Source of the DNA: Rhodospirillales bacterium
GTDB lineage: Bacteria; Pseudomonadota; Alphaproteobacteria; Rhodospirillales; Defluviicoccaceae
Direction of reading: 5' to 3'
NCBI GenBank assembly: GCA_016793875.1
Contig: JAEULG010000256.1
Span: 28,128-92,127, forward strand
DNA: 64,000 nt
Made by a program: the position numbers and the translations under genes. The notes under the pieces are model-generated. The model had not been told where the DNA came from. It saw only the letters and a program-made list of their open reading frames with translations, and made no database searches. Positions 1 to 9,019 of this stretch are shown in pieces; positions within the stretch are counted from its first letter, which is position 1, and each line of letters opens with the position of its first letter.

Positions 1-1009
1 TGCCGAAGCGGCTCGCTCCACCCTCGACAACTTCATGCAGGAGGCGCACCAGCTCAACGCGCAGGACACGCTGCGGGCCCAGCAAGCCGACGTCACGCTG
101 ATATCGTACGCGCCGATCCCGCCGGAAGCGGCGTTCCCCAAGCGCAAGCTGATGGTGCTGCTGGCGATCGTCGTCTTCGGCCTGATCGGGATCGTGGTGG
201 CGCTGATCGTCGATCAGTTCGACTCGGGCTTCCGCAGCTCGGAGCAGGTGCAGAACACGCTCGGGGTTCCGGTCCTCGGCCTTGTGCCCGCGTTGAAGGG
301 GGCAGGCCGCAAGGGGCGGGTTCCGGGGCGGTACGTGCTCCAGCAACCGACGTCGTCCTTCGCCGAGGCCATCCGCCGGATCCACGCAAAACTGCTTCAG
401 GATCCTTCGGTGCGCACGGTCCAGATCACCTCGGCGGAGCCGAGCGAGGGCAAGACGACCGTCTCGCTTAATCTTGCCCAAGTGGCCGCCCGCCTCGGCG
501 GCCGTGTTCTGCTGATCGATACCGATTTCCGCCGCTCGGAGATCGCCGACCTGCTGCGGCTGCGCAAGTCGCCGGGGCTGATCGACATCCTGACCAAGCG
601 GGCAAGCTTCAGCGACGTGGTGCAGGCCGGCGAGGGTAGTCCCGACATCGTGGTTGCCGGCGGCTTCGAATCACAGAGCTCGGAAATGCTGGTGCTGCGG
701 GATCTTCCGCACCTGCTGAAGCAGGTGCGTGACCGCTACGACCTGATCATCATTGACGCACCGCCAGTGATCTCGCTGGTTGACGCCGCGGTGGTGGCAG
801 GCCAGGTCGACCGGACGATTCTGGTGGTGAAGTGGGCTGGCACGCGGCGGTCCGTGGTCGGTCACGCGGTGAACGAGGTCAACAGTGCCGGTGGCACGCT
901 CGGCGGCGTCATCCTGACCAAGGTCGACGTAAAGCGGCACTCGCTTTATTCGTTCGGCGATTCCGGCCAGTACCACGGCCGTTACAAGAAGTACTACGAC
1001 GTGGCGTGA
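1..1009 (+). CDS. Polysaccharide biosynthesis tyrosine autokinase (Wzz/BY-kinase), C-terminal part
   Basis: Inner-membrane chain-length regulator fused to a bacterial tyrosine kinase that controls exopolysaccharide polymerisation and export. The frame is open from base 2, so the 5' part lies outside the window. From the first internal Met (base 35) one sees the second Wzz transmembrane segment (about residues 39-60), then the kinase: Walker A SAEPSEGKTT (about 133-142), Walker A' LLIDTDFRR (about 159-167) and Walker B LIIIDAPPV (about 237-245). The last 20 residues hold five tyrosines (about 305, 313, 317, 320, 321), the usual autophosphorylation cluster. It heads the glycosyltransferase locus that follows, as is usual for capsule/EPS operons. 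Family assignment is certain; the polymer is unknown. Confidence 0.93.
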   Translation, partial: AEAARSTLDNFMQEAHQLNAQDTLRAQQADVTLISYAPIPPEAAFPKRKLMVLLAIVVFGLIGIVVALIVDQFDSGFRSSEQVQNTLGVPVLGLVPALKGAGRKGRVPGRYVLQQPTSSFAEAIRRIHAKLLQDPSVRTVQITSAEPSEGKTTVSLNLAQVAARLGGRVLLIDTDFRRSEIADLLRLRKSPGLIDILTKRASFSDVVQAGEGSPDIVVAGGFESQSSEMLVLRDLPHLLKQVRDRYDLIIIDAPPVISLVDAAVVAGQVDRTILVVKWAGTRRSVVGHAVNEVNSAGGTLGGVILTKVDVKRHSLYSFGDSGQYHGRYKKYYDVA

Positions 1010-1145
1010 GCAGGCGCTCGGCGTGCGGCCACGGCGCTGCAAAGGCGTGCCGCCTGACACCTCGTCGGGCATCGCCTCTGGCGGGCGCTCCGGCGCCTGT
1101 CCGCGTGGCGAGCCCTACCCACGCTGAACGAACCAGGAGACCAAC

Positions 1146-2132
1146 GTGGCGACGCAGCCTCGCATCTGCATCGGAGTTCCGGTCTACAACGGCGGAGCGC
1201 TGTTCGGGGAGATGATCGAATCGCTCCTGGCCCAGACCTACGGTGATTTCGAGATCTTCATTGCCGACAACTGCTCGACGGATGCCACAGAAGAGGTTGC
1301 GCGCGGGTTCGAGGCGCGCGACCGGCGCGTCCACTACCACCGCAATGCGACGAATATCGGGGCATCGCCGAACTTCAATCGCGTCCTCGAGCTTGCCGGC
1401 GCGTGCGACTACTTCAAATGGGCGGCGCACGATGATTTGTACCGGCCGGCGTGGCTGGAGAGGTGTGTGGAAGTGCTGAACGACCAGCCGGAGGTCGTTC
1501 TCGCCTATACCGTCGTCGATGTCGTCGACGAGACCGACGATCACCTGCTGAGCAGGCATCCGTTCTACAAGTTCGGCTGCCTCGAAAGCTCCACCGATGC
1601 GCTCGGCCGGCCGGTGTGGAAGATGGGGCCGCTGCATCTGGCGGAAACCGTGGACCCGGCTGCCCGATACCATGAGTTTCTGAACCGCATGGTCGCCTGC
1701 TTCCCGATTTTCGGGTTGATCCGGGCCGCGGTGCTCCCGGGTACCGGACTGCACCGCTCCTACTTCGGCTCGGATCGCACGCTCCTCGGGGAACTTGTCC
1801 TGCGCGGCCGCTTCCGTCAGGTGGAGGAGCGGCTTTATATCAACCGCTACCACAAGTCCGTGGGGCGCCTCGTCCCGAGCAACAAGCAGCAGGCGTGGAT
1901 CGGCAGCAGCGGCGGCAGTCAGCTCCCGCCACAGGTGCTCCAGTACATCGATCTGCTGCGGGCGCCGTTCGCTGCCGGACTATCGGCCGCCGACAGCGTG
2001 CGCTGTTTCACCGTCGCCTCGACCCACATCGCCCGCCGCCAGACCGGTCGGCTTATACGTTTGGCATTGCCGACGATCGGGTATCCCACGACAGCCGGTC
2101 AGGCGCCCGCCGGACCGTCGGCGAAACCATAG
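1146..2132 (+). CDS. Glycosyltransferase family 2
   Basis: 328-residue GT-A fold transferase predicted to add a sugar to the lipid-linked repeat unit in the cytoplasm. The N-terminus has the GT2 start VPVYNGGALFGEMIESLLAQ, then the ADNCSTDAT nucleotide-sugar region and a DD pair in KWAAHDDLYRP (about residue 107) that serves as the metal-binding DxD equivalent. The start is GTG at 1146, preceded by AGGAGA 7-8 bases upstream. It has no membrane segments. The C-terminal ~40 residues are Pro/Ala rich and probably disordered. It lies 136 bases after the BY-kinase and belongs to the same polysaccharide locus. Donor and acceptor cannot be read from the sequence. Confidence 0.88.
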   Translation: MATQPRICIGVPVYNGGALFGEMIESLLAQTYGDFEIFIADNCSTDATEEVARGFEARDRRVHYHRNATNIGASPNFNRVLELAGACDYFKWAAHDDLYRPAWLERCVEVLNDQPEVVLAYTVVDVVDETDDHLLSRHPFYKFGCLESSTDALGRPVWKMGPLHLAETVDPAARYHEFLNRMVACFPIFGLIRAAVLPGTGLHRSYFGSDRTLLGELVLRGRFRQVEERLYINRYHKSVGRLVPSNKQQAWIGSSGGSQLPPQVLQYIDLLRAPFAAGLSAADSVRCFTVASTHIARRQTGRLIRLALPTIGYPTTAGQAPAGPSAKP

Positions 2133-2319
2133 GCGGCGGTGGGAAAGGCACCGAAGAGCCGGCAAGAAGACTCCTGTCCGGACTGAGCGGCACACTTCCT
2201 GCTTTGCCGAAGTGAGGGTTCGGGCCAAATTCCACGGGCGGGGCGGTTGCCATCGTACGTGCCCGCATAGAGATAGGCCGTAGACTCCGGCAAGGGGGAG
2301 GCGGCGGAGGGGCGCACGC

Positions 2320-3681
2320 ATGTCGACGGGAAATCTGGTGCGCGACGATTCGAAGCCAGCAGAGGGTGAACAAGCGGGCGGCTGGGGACGCGAGATCTAT
2401 GCCCTCACCGAGCGGCTCTTTCCCCTGCACCGCAGCATCACCGGCGATGGCGTGCGGCGGACGCTGCAGATAATGGGCGAGTATGTGCCGCTGAGCATCA
2501 GCGAAGTGCCGACTGGCACGCCTGTCTTCGACTGGGAGATTCCCAAGGAATGGACCGTTCGCGAAGCCTTTATCAGCGATAGTCACGGCCGCCACGTCGT
2601 CGATCTGCGCAACAATAATCTGCACATCGTCGGCTACAGCATGCCCATCCGGGCAACGATGCCCTTACAGGAACTGCTGCCACATCTCCATACGCTTCCC
2701 GACCGTCCCGAGAGTATTCCCTATCTCAACAGCTACTGGAAGGAATACTGGGGGTTCTGCCTTTCGCACAATACCAAACTGGGGATGGCGTCCGGCGATT
2801 ACGACGTCGTGATCGATTCGAGCCTTGAGGACGGCCACCTGAGTTATGGCGAGTACCTGATACCGGGCGACAGCAGCGAGGAAGTCTTGCTGTTCTCCCA
2901 TACCTGCCATCCGTCCCTGGGCAACGACAACTGCAGCGGGCTCGCCGTCACGACGGTGCTCGCTCGCCTGCTCGCGTCCCGATCACTGAGGTATTCCTAC
3001 CGGTTCCTGTGGGCGCCGAGCACCATCGGCTCGCTCGCCTGGCTCAGCCGCAATCCCGAGGCGGCCAGCCGCGTCCGGCACGGTCTGGTACTCACTGGCT
3101 TCGGCGATCCGGGCGCCTTTACTTACAAGCAGAGCCGGAGTGGCGATGCGCTGATTGATCGGGTTGTGCCGCTGGTGCTGGACGGCTTCGGGCCGGGCAG
3201 CCGCATCGAGCCGTTCAGCGTCTACGGCTACGACGAGCGGCAGTTCTGCTCGCCGGGATTCAATCTCGCCGTCGGCCGGCTGTCACGGACCCCTTATGGC
3301 CAGTATCCGCAGTACCACACATCCGACGACAACCTGACGTTCATCAGCCCCCGCCAACTGGGCGAGGCGCTGGCGGTACTGGTGGAGATCGTCGACGCGC
3401 TGGAATGCAGCGAGCGACGCTACCTGAACACATCGCCGTATGGCGAGCCGCGGCTGGGCAAGCGCGGCTTGTTCCGGCCAATCGGCGGATCCGGCCTCAG
3501 CCGGCTGGAGGAGGCCCGGCTATGGGCGCTAAACCTCGCCGACGGCGGCCACTCGGTGCTCGACATGGCCGGGCGCTCGCGAATGGACTTCAGGACGCTG
3601 CGAACAGCGATCGGCGAGCTGACTGCCTGCGGCCTCCTCCGGGAGATCGCCGACGCTGATGCATCACCATCACCACCATGA
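2320..3681 (+). CDS. DUF4910 / aminopeptidase-like domain protein of polysaccharide loci
   Basis: 453-residue protein of the DUF4910 type: an N-terminal helical/beta portion (LFPLHRSITGDGVRRTL at about residues 32-48), a Zn-peptidase-like core with FSHTCHPSLGNDNCSGLAV (about 193-211) and a C-terminal winged-helix region (about 395-445). These proteins recur in O-antigen and capsule clusters beside CDP-sugar genes, but the reaction is not established. The core resembles M28-like peptidases with His and Asp ligands, so hydrolysis of an amide on a sugar intermediate is possible; this is inference. The ATG at 2320 has a purine-rich GGCGGAGGGG upstream. The sulfotransferase gene starts 18 bases after the stop, so the two are probably co-translated. 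Confidence 0.82.
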   Translation: MSTGNLVRDDSKPAEGEQAGGWGREIYALTERLFPLHRSITGDGVRRTLQIMGEYVPLSISEVPTGTPVFDWEIPKEWTVREAFISDSHGRHVVDLRNNNLHIVGYSMPIRATMPLQELLPHLHTLPDRPESIPYLNSYWKEYWGFCLSHNTKLGMASGDYDVVIDSSLEDGHLSYGEYLIPGDSSEEVLLFSHTCHPSLGNDNCSGLAVTTVLARLLASRSLRYSYRFLWAPSTIGSLAWLSRNPEAASRVRHGLVLTGFGDPGAFTYKQSRSGDALIDRVVPLVLDGFGPGSRIEPFSVYGYDERQFCSPGFNLAVGRLSRTPYGQYPQYHTSDDNLTFISPRQLGEALAVLVEIVDALECSERRYLNTSPYGEPRLGKRGLFRPIGGSGLSRLEEARLWALNLADGGHSVLDMAGRSRMDFRTLRTAIGELTACGLLREIADADASPSPP

Positions 3682-3699
3682 CGACTTGGAGGCAAGCCG

Positions 3700-4518
3700 G
3701 TGTTCCTGGGGCGAATACAACGTATGGTTCCTGCGCGCCACGGCATTTACAAGGGAATTCAGCAGAGACTCGTCGAGAGGTTCTCCGGGAACCGCGTGCT
3801 ATTCCACCATGTACCGAAATGTGCCGGCTCTTCCGTTTATCGTCAGTTGCTCAAGTCGTACGTATTCTCTCATAGGGTATTGCATGTCGGCCCGGCGTAC
3901 CGGGCATACGAAGATATGCATGAGAAATCTGATCAGAAGAAAGTCAGCGAAGAATCGCAGAAATTCCGCGAATACCTCTTATTGTACTACCTACATCAGG
4001 ATATTCGCTGCATTGCTGGTCATGTGCGCTTCTCAGAGCCGGCGTATCGACTGTTTTGCGATCGCTACACGTTTGTCACGACATTGCGCGATCCGGTAGC
4101 CTGGTTCATCTCCTGGTATTTTTACAACGTTACCGCCAACGAGAAACGCTGGAAGGTCGCGATGCCGATCGACGAGTTCATCGAAACCGAGCAGGCACGA
4201 CACTTCGGCGCCGGGTATGCCCATTTCTTTTCCGGGCTGCCGGTGGAAGCAGAACCATATTCTCGGGAGGCCATCGAGCGGGCGAAGAGCAACATCGGCA
4301 AGATGCATATCGTCGGCTTTGTCGACGATATGCCGGGCCTTCAGTCGCAGTTGCGCAAGACGCTTGGCATCAAGATTACCATTCCGCACGACAACCGGGC
4401 GCGCATCGACCCGCAGACCCGCAACAGGGTCATAACCCCGGCCGTCGTCGCGAAAATCAGGGCGATCAGCACCGCCAACCTTGAGATCTATGAGTTCGCC
4501 CGGCAGCAGTTCGGCTGA
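3700..4518 (+). CDS. Sulfotransferase family protein (carbohydrate-type)
   Basis: 272-residue cytosolic PAPS-dependent sulfotransferase, probably sulfating the polysaccharide or a glycolipid. The 5'-phosphosulfate loop is LFHHVPKCAGSSVYRQLL (about residues 36-53) and the 3'-phosphate motif is TTLRDPVAWFISWYF (about 128-142). The start is GTG at 3700 with GGAGG at 3688-3692. The gene is visibly AT-richer than its neighbours, with runs such as ttttgcgatcgctacacg and codons rare elsewhere here, suggesting recent transfer. A lipoprotein sulfatase is encoded about 17 kb downstream, but no direct link is shown. Alternative acceptors, such as lipids or proteins, cannot be excluded. Confidence 0.85.
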   Translation: MFLGRIQRMVPARHGIYKGIQQRLVERFSGNRVLFHHVPKCAGSSVYRQLLKSYVFSHRVLHVGPAYRAYEDMHEKSDQKKVSEESQKFREYLLLYYLHQDIRCIAGHVRFSEPAYRLFCDRYTFVTTLRDPVAWFISWYFYNVTANEKRWKVAMPIDEFIETEQARHFGAGYAHFFSGLPVEAEPYSREAIERAKSNIGKMHIVGFVDDMPGLQSQLRKTLGIKITIPHDNRARIDPQTRNRVITPAVVAKIRAISTANLEIYEFARQQFG

Positions 4519-4704
4519 CGGAAAGTCCGGTCTCTGAGCCGGGTCGCCCGACGACAGGACCTTCCGACTGCGTCATCCATATCGCCGATGCCGGGGGGAA
4601 GCGCGGTCAGGGTGCCGGCGGTGCGATTGGGCAGCGGCACCGCCTGGCAAGCGTGGCCGAGCGTCCCCTATAGATCGCGGGAGCGATGAACGCCGGGGCG
4701 TCGG

Positions 4705-5835
4705 TCAGCGGCCCGGAGCATTGATGGCGCAGTTGGCCGCGCGCGGCGTGCCGCCGCCGGCAACCGACTGGCTCGGATTGTTGTTCAGCACCATGCGCAG
4801 GCGCGGGTAGATCTTGCGCATGTCGTTGACCAGCTGCTGCTTGACATTGCCGGCGATGTTCTGGTCGCCGCGCAGGGTGGGGCACTGCGAGTTGTCGACG
4901 ACATACACGCCGTAGTTCTGCATCGCCTGCGCCAGTCGCCGGCCCGGCTCGCTCAGGCCGAGGCTGGCGATATTGACGCTCGGGGGAATCGCCAGCAGCG
5001 CCCCGTAGGGGATCTGTCCACGGCAATAGCTGCCGCCGCAGAAGCCATCGGTCGACGACGCCGGCCAGACGACCTGATCCTTCAGCATCATCCCGCATTT
5101 GCCGCGGGCGTCGAGGGCGATCTGCACTGCATGTTCGATCTTGGTGCCGGCGGAATTGACCTCGTGGCCGCGGAGCAGGCCGAACATCCCGGCGACGCCG
5201 GAGGCACTGCTGCCGACGCGCTTGCCGCCCGGTCCGGTGTGCCCCGCGTCGCGCAGGCTCCACTGGTGATGGATGGAGGCGCTCGGCTGGCCGTTGTTCC
5301 ACCGCCACTGGTAGAACTCGTGGGTGATGTTGGTGGTCGAGTCATGGATGACGACGGTGGCATCGCTCGTCGACTGGTTGTGCGCTCCGTTCGGGACCCG
5401 CAGGGTGACCGGCAGGCCCTTGCCCGTGGGGCCCGTCACCCGCTTGCTGGGGTCGGCGGCCGTGCTCTTGTAGACGTTCACGCCCCAGCCGTTGTTGCTG
5501 TTGATGTTGTTGAACGTCGCCCGCTTCAGATTCAGCGTCGTTGCGTGGGAATCGCTGGCGTAGACGGCGCCGCTGCCGATGGGCCGGTGCAGCGCACTGG
5601 CGGCGCTGAAGGGATTGGCAAAAGGGTCGGTGGATGATTGGCACGGACCGGCTGCTGCTGGATCGGTCAGCAGCAACGGTGCGGCGAGTCCAGCGGCGAC
5701 GGTGGCGGCGCGCCACCGGCGGCCGAACTCCCGCGGCCGCGTCGGGATGCTGCCGTCGGCGGTCCGACGTGCGCGTGCCCTTACCGATAGTAGCGATCTT
5801 GATATATATATACTATGAGTAGTAATCGGACCCAT
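4705..5835 (-). CDS. Secreted protein of unrecognised family, copy 1
   Basis: Predicted exported protein, 376 residues from the chosen ATG at 5835, which has GGAGAG 7 bases upstream; upstream in-frame ATGs at 5850 and 5883 lack this. A basic stretch is followed by a hydrophobic signal segment (AATVAAGLAAPLLL) ending in PAAAG. The mature part is clearly homologous to the product of 10125-11210. Shared blocks are HRPIGSGA.Y, NSNNGWG.NV, GKGLP..LRV, FGLLRG.E, WPA...DG, IPYGAL.A.PP, LGLSE.G.RLA, YG.YV.D and a C-terminal GGG.PRA.NCA. Cysteines near both ends and a central pair are conserved, suggesting disulfides outside the cytoplasm. It lies antisense to the surrounding polysaccharide genes. Function not recognised; a role in the extracellular matrix is inference from context. 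Confidence 0.72.
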   Translation of the reverse strand: MGPITTHSIYISRSLLSVRARARRTADGSIPTRPREFGRRWRAATVAAGLAAPLLLTDPAAAGPCQSSTDPFANPFSAASALHRPIGSGAVYASDSHATTLNLKRATFNNINSNNGWGVNVYKSTAADPSKRVTGPTGKGLPVTLRVPNGAHNQSTSDATVVIHDSTTNITHEFYQWRWNNGQPSASIHHQWSLRDAGHTGPGGKRVGSSASGVAGMFGLLRGHEVNSAGTKIEHAVQIALDARGKCGMMLKDQVVWPASSTDGFCGGSYCRGQIPYGALLAIPPSVNIASLGLSEPGRRLAQAMQNYGVYVVDNSQCPTLRGDQNIAGNVKQQLVNDMRKIYPRLRMVLNNNPSQSVAGGGTPRAANCAINAPGR

Positions 5836-6334
5836 AACTTCTCTCTCCATAGCCGTTATGCCGTGGCACCTTCGGTGCATCAAGACAGACCGTGCTTAGA
5901 CCCCGATAGGGGACTTTATTCGGTTAATGCGTGGCCATTTGGAGGATTCGCGGTTTTTTAACCGTTCACGGGATCCTCGTAACTGGTTCATGACGTTATG
6001 GTTCGAATGCAGGCGGGCCGTTGTGGGGACCCACTGGCGAATCGCCAGGGCAACATACTTGCATCGGAGTAATGCAGCATACCTCCCCATTCAGGGGGGA
6101 TCGGCGGTTGTTATTGGGCAAGAGTGTGGCCGTCCCCGCTGAAATGAGGTTGAACGATGGTATTTCGGCGTCGGCGGGGCGACGAAGGCGTTCGGCTGGT
6201 GCCGCGGAGGGCTGCTTGAGGGCGCGCATCCGGCGGATGTGGCCGCTGGACATCTGTTGCGTCTGTGCAGCGGGGTGTGGCCCCTAAGCGTTTCGCGGCC
6301 AGTGGCGTGGCCGCGTGGCCGCGATCGGGTTACA
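5836..6334. other. Intergenic stretch between divergent genes
   Basis: About 500 bases with no convincing gene, between the minus-strand secreted protein and the plus-strand GT4 gene. It is AT-richer than its surroundings and probably carries promoters for both. It contains a perfect interrupted palindrome CTGGCGA-a-TCGCCAG (6034-6048) and, in the leader of the secreted-protein gene, a small hairpin GCACC-ttc-GGTGC (5866-5878). No -35/-10 pair stands out enough to call. Confidence 0.5.
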
Positions 6335-7510
6335 ATGAGCGTCCCTACGCTTGCCGGGCCACCGACGCTGGCTGGCCCGGCCTCCTCCCCCGTTTCAGTG
6401 AAGGATCAGGTGGCCAGCAACAAGCAGCATCGGGTGTTGATCGTGGTCGCCGGCGGCCTGCGCGACCCGGGCGGCGTGACACGCTGCATGGAATATCTCA
6501 TCGGGTCGTGGCGCGGCAGCGCCCGGCCGCCGGATTACCGGATCATCGATCCGCGCGGCGTCGGCAGCATCGCAAGGTCGCCGTGGTACTTCTTGAAGGC
6601 GCTGGCGGCCGTCGGACGGGAAGCGGCCGCGGACCGGTCGATGATCGTCCATGCGAACATGTGCGAGTACGGCAGTACGTTGCGAAAGCTGCCGATCGTC
6701 TGCCTGGCCCGCCTGCTTGGCGCGCATGCCGTCATTCACCTGCACGGTGCCGAGGTGAAAGCGATGTTCGATGCGTGGCCGGCGTGGTTGCGGTGGCTGT
6801 TCCGGCAATCGGTCGCCCGAGCTGACCGCATCGTCGTCCTCGGCAACAGCTGGAAGGAATTTCTCTGCAGCGATGTGGGTATTCGCCCTGAACAAGTGGT
6901 GATCATTCCAAACGCCGTCCCGGTGCCGGCAGAACCGAGGAGGGCATCGCCGACGGGGCGCTGCCGGGTGCTGTTCCTCGGCAGGCTGGAAGAGCGCAAG
7001 GGGGCAGGCCGTCTGCTGGCCGCGCTGCACTCCCCGACGATGGCGGACGTCGACTGCGATGTGGTCATGGCCGGCGACGGTGACGTCGATTTCTACAGGA
7101 ACATGGCGGAATCCCTAGGCTTGCGGGACCGCGTCCGCTTCACCGGCTGGCTTGATCGGCCGGCGGTGGTCGAGTTGATGGCGACATCGGACGTTCTCGT
7201 ACTGCCATCGCTCAACGAAGGGCTGCCCATGGCCATTCTGGAGGCGATGGCGAACGGCCTGGCGGTGGTCACGACACCGGTCGGTGCGATCACCGACGTG
7301 ATCCGGGAAGAAGAGACCGGCTTGCTGGTGCCTCCCGGTGACGCCGCGGCTTTAGCATCGGCCCTGCGGCGCGTAGTAATTGATCCAGAACTCAGGTGCC
7401 GGCTTGGCCAGCAGGCGCGGTCACTGGCCCAGACCGAATTCGACATCGCCAGCTATGGCGACCGATTCATTGTTCTTTACGATGAAGTATCGAGAAAATC
7501 ACCTTTTTGA
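6335..7510 (+). CDS. Glycosyltransferase family 4
   Basis: GT-B fold retaining glycosyltransferase, 391 residues from the ATG at 6335. The open frame extends to an ATG at 6239, but the extra 32 residues look non-coding in composition and neither start has a strong ribosome site. The N-terminal domain starts at VLIVVAGGLRDPGGVTRCMEYL (residue ~33 on). The C-terminal donor domain has VLFLGRLEERKGAGRLLAAL, then NEGLPMAILEAMANGLAVVT with the family E-x7-E motif and TPVGAITDVI. It lies in the same locus as the other transferases and is separated by about 420 bases from the WecG-type gene. The sugar specificity is unknown. Confidence 0.88.
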   Translation: MSVPTLAGPPTLAGPASSPVSVKDQVASNKQHRVLIVVAGGLRDPGGVTRCMEYLIGSWRGSARPPDYRIIDPRGVGSIARSPWYFLKALAAVGREAAADRSMIVHANMCEYGSTLRKLPIVCLARLLGAHAVIHLHGAEVKAMFDAWPAWLRWLFRQSVARADRIVVLGNSWKEFLCSDVGIRPEQVVIIPNAVPVPAEPRRASPTGRCRVLFLGRLEERKGAGRLLAALHSPTMADVDCDVVMAGDGDVDFYRNMAESLGLRDRVRFTGWLDRPAVVELMATSDVLVLPSLNEGLPMAILEAMANGLAVVTTPVGAITDVIREEETGLLVPPGDAAALASALRRVVIDPELRCRLGQQARSLAQTEFDIASYGDRFIVLYDEVSRKSPF

Positions 7511-7930
7511 TACGGATATATTGCCTTAGTCTGCGTCGCCATTACTATTTTTACTGTGGGCCAGCGCGGTGCTGTCAAGTCCAAGGGACGTAGCGGCATC
7601 GGATTTGGTAGGCGGGAAGAATCGGACAGCCGTCTGACCGGAAAGGTTGCACAAATTCGACATCATTCGTTCTCGCTATTGCCGCGGGGTTTCCACCCGT
7701 TGTGCAGAAACGCGGGCCGCGCGGGGCCATCTATGGGGTGTCAAGAAGCCCATATGAGGTAATTGTGTCGATGTGTGGGAAGGAATTTGGCTTTGCTGCG
7801 TATCTTTTCCACAACAACCGCGAAACTTGTCCCTCAAGGGAAAGAGCAATGTGGACAAGAAGATCATTCCATTATAGTCTTCACATATTCACGCGCGTTG
7901 CATGCGGTCTCTCGGGACACGTAGGATGCT
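7511..7930. other. Intergenic stretch, probable promoter region
   Basis: About 420 bases without a supportable gene; only short shadow frames exist on either strand. Composition is noticeably AT-richer than the coding DNA. It contains a short hairpin TCCCT-ca-AGGGA (about 7831-7842). It most likely carries the promoter of the WecG/TagA-type gene that follows. I see no convincing RNA gene or repeat in it. Confidence 0.4.
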
Positions 7931-8854
7931 ATGGAGAAAATCGGGGGTAGGTTCATCGTGAATCGGCAACGGCCGAAAATATCGATCTTTGGCTGCGAAA
8001 TTGACCCGCTGAGCAAGGATGAAGCCGTAAATACTATTGGCGGCTGGACGCGCGAGAGTGCGCCTTGCCGCTATATCGTGACGCCTAATGTTCATCACTT
8101 GGTGCTTCTGCAAGAACAACCTGCCCTTCGCAAGGCATACGAGAGTGCTGATCTGACATTGGTAGACGGCCGGCCGGTCGGTTGGGCCCTGAAGCTCATG
8201 AAAAATCCGGTTCCGGAAGTGGTTCCGGGTAGTGATCTTGTGCCGGCGCTCTTTGACTCTGGCACCCGTGATCGCCCTTTAACCGTGTTTCTGCTTGGCG
8301 CGGCACCTGGAGTGGCCGAGAAGGCTGCGAGTGTCATTCATTCGCGATGGGAGCACGTCCGGGTCTTGGGGGTGTATAGCCCGTCGATCTCGTTCGAGCA
8401 GGATCCGGCCGAACTGGAGCGTATCGCTCGGCAGATCAACGAAGCGGCACCCGACCTGCTGGTCATTGGTCTCGGCTGTCCGAAACAGGAGGTGTGGGCC
8501 AGCCAGTTTGCACCCCGTCTCAAGGCCAAGGTCGCGATCTGTGCTGGCGCTACCATCGATTTCATTGCCGGGCATCGGCGCCGGGCGCCGGTGTGGATGC
8601 AAAAAATCGGCTGCGAGTGGTTGTTCCGCGCGTTGACCGAGCCGATGCGCCTTGGCCCGCGCTACCTGCGGGATGGCGTTGAGTTTCCGATGATCATCGC
8701 CCGCAGCCTGTTTACCCGGGTGGCCTTCGAGGATGCGGGTGCTGCCGACCGTCTGCTCGGGCGCGCCATAACGACGCCGCGATATCCGCCGACGTATTGG
8801 GACGCCCCGCGGAGCTCGACCCGCCGGCCATGGTCGTTCGGTAAGCTTCGGTAG
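7931..8854 (+). CDS. WecG/TagA/CpsF family glycosyltransferase
   Basis: 307-residue GT26 enzyme, a membrane-associated transferase that usually adds the second sugar (ManNAc, ManNAcA or glucose type) to an undecaprenyl-linked primer. Motifs seen are TPNVHHLVLLQ (about 55-65), a DLTLVDGRPVGWALKL block with the key Asp (about 75-90), VIGLGCPKQEVWA (about 178-190), and the C-terminal AGATIDFIAGHRRRAPVWMQ with EWLFRALTEPMRLGPRYLRD. The ATG at 7931 is preceded by AGGA. The C-terminal ~35 residues are basic and Pro-rich. No undecaprenyl-phosphate sugar phosphotransferase is seen in the window, so the initiating enzyme must be upstream or elsewhere. Confidence 0.92.
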   Translation: MEKIGGRFIVNRQRPKISIFGCEIDPLSKDEAVNTIGGWTRESAPCRYIVTPNVHHLVLLQEQPALRKAYESADLTLVDGRPVGWALKLMKNPVPEVVPGSDLVPALFDSGTRDRPLTVFLLGAAPGVAEKAASVIHSRWEHVRVLGVYSPSISFEQDPAELERIARQINEAAPDLLVIGLGCPKQEVWASQFAPRLKAKVAICAGATIDFIAGHRRRAPVWMQKIGCEWLFRALTEPMRLGPRYLRDGVEFPMIIARSLFTRVAFEDAGAADRLLGRAITTPRYPPTYWDAPRSSTRRPWSFGKLR

Positions 8855-9019
8855 CAGCGGGGCTTACGGGACACCTGGACTGCGATTTTTGCTTCATTCA
8901 TCGAGCAGGAGGAAGCCGGTCCCGTTTTGGCGGGGCCGGCTTCCGGCTGACAGCGACAAGGCGGCGCCGGTGGGCGGAAAGGGGTCCCCGAGACCGGGCT
9001 GCGCGGCAGGAGAAGAAAG

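Noticed and set aside
3659..3685. Six consecutive His codons (ATG CAT CAC CAT CAC CAC CAT) resembling an expression tag
   Set aside because: They are out of frame with the DUF4910 gene, which reads the same bases as Asp-Ala-Ser-Pro-Ser-Pro-Pro and stops at 3681; the sulfotransferase starts later in that same frame. It is a coincidence of a CAC/CAT run, not vector sequence.
7511..7930. Small open frames of 60-80 codons in the gap before the WecG-type gene
   Set aside because: No ribosome site, no homology-like motif and mixed strands; treated as non-coding.
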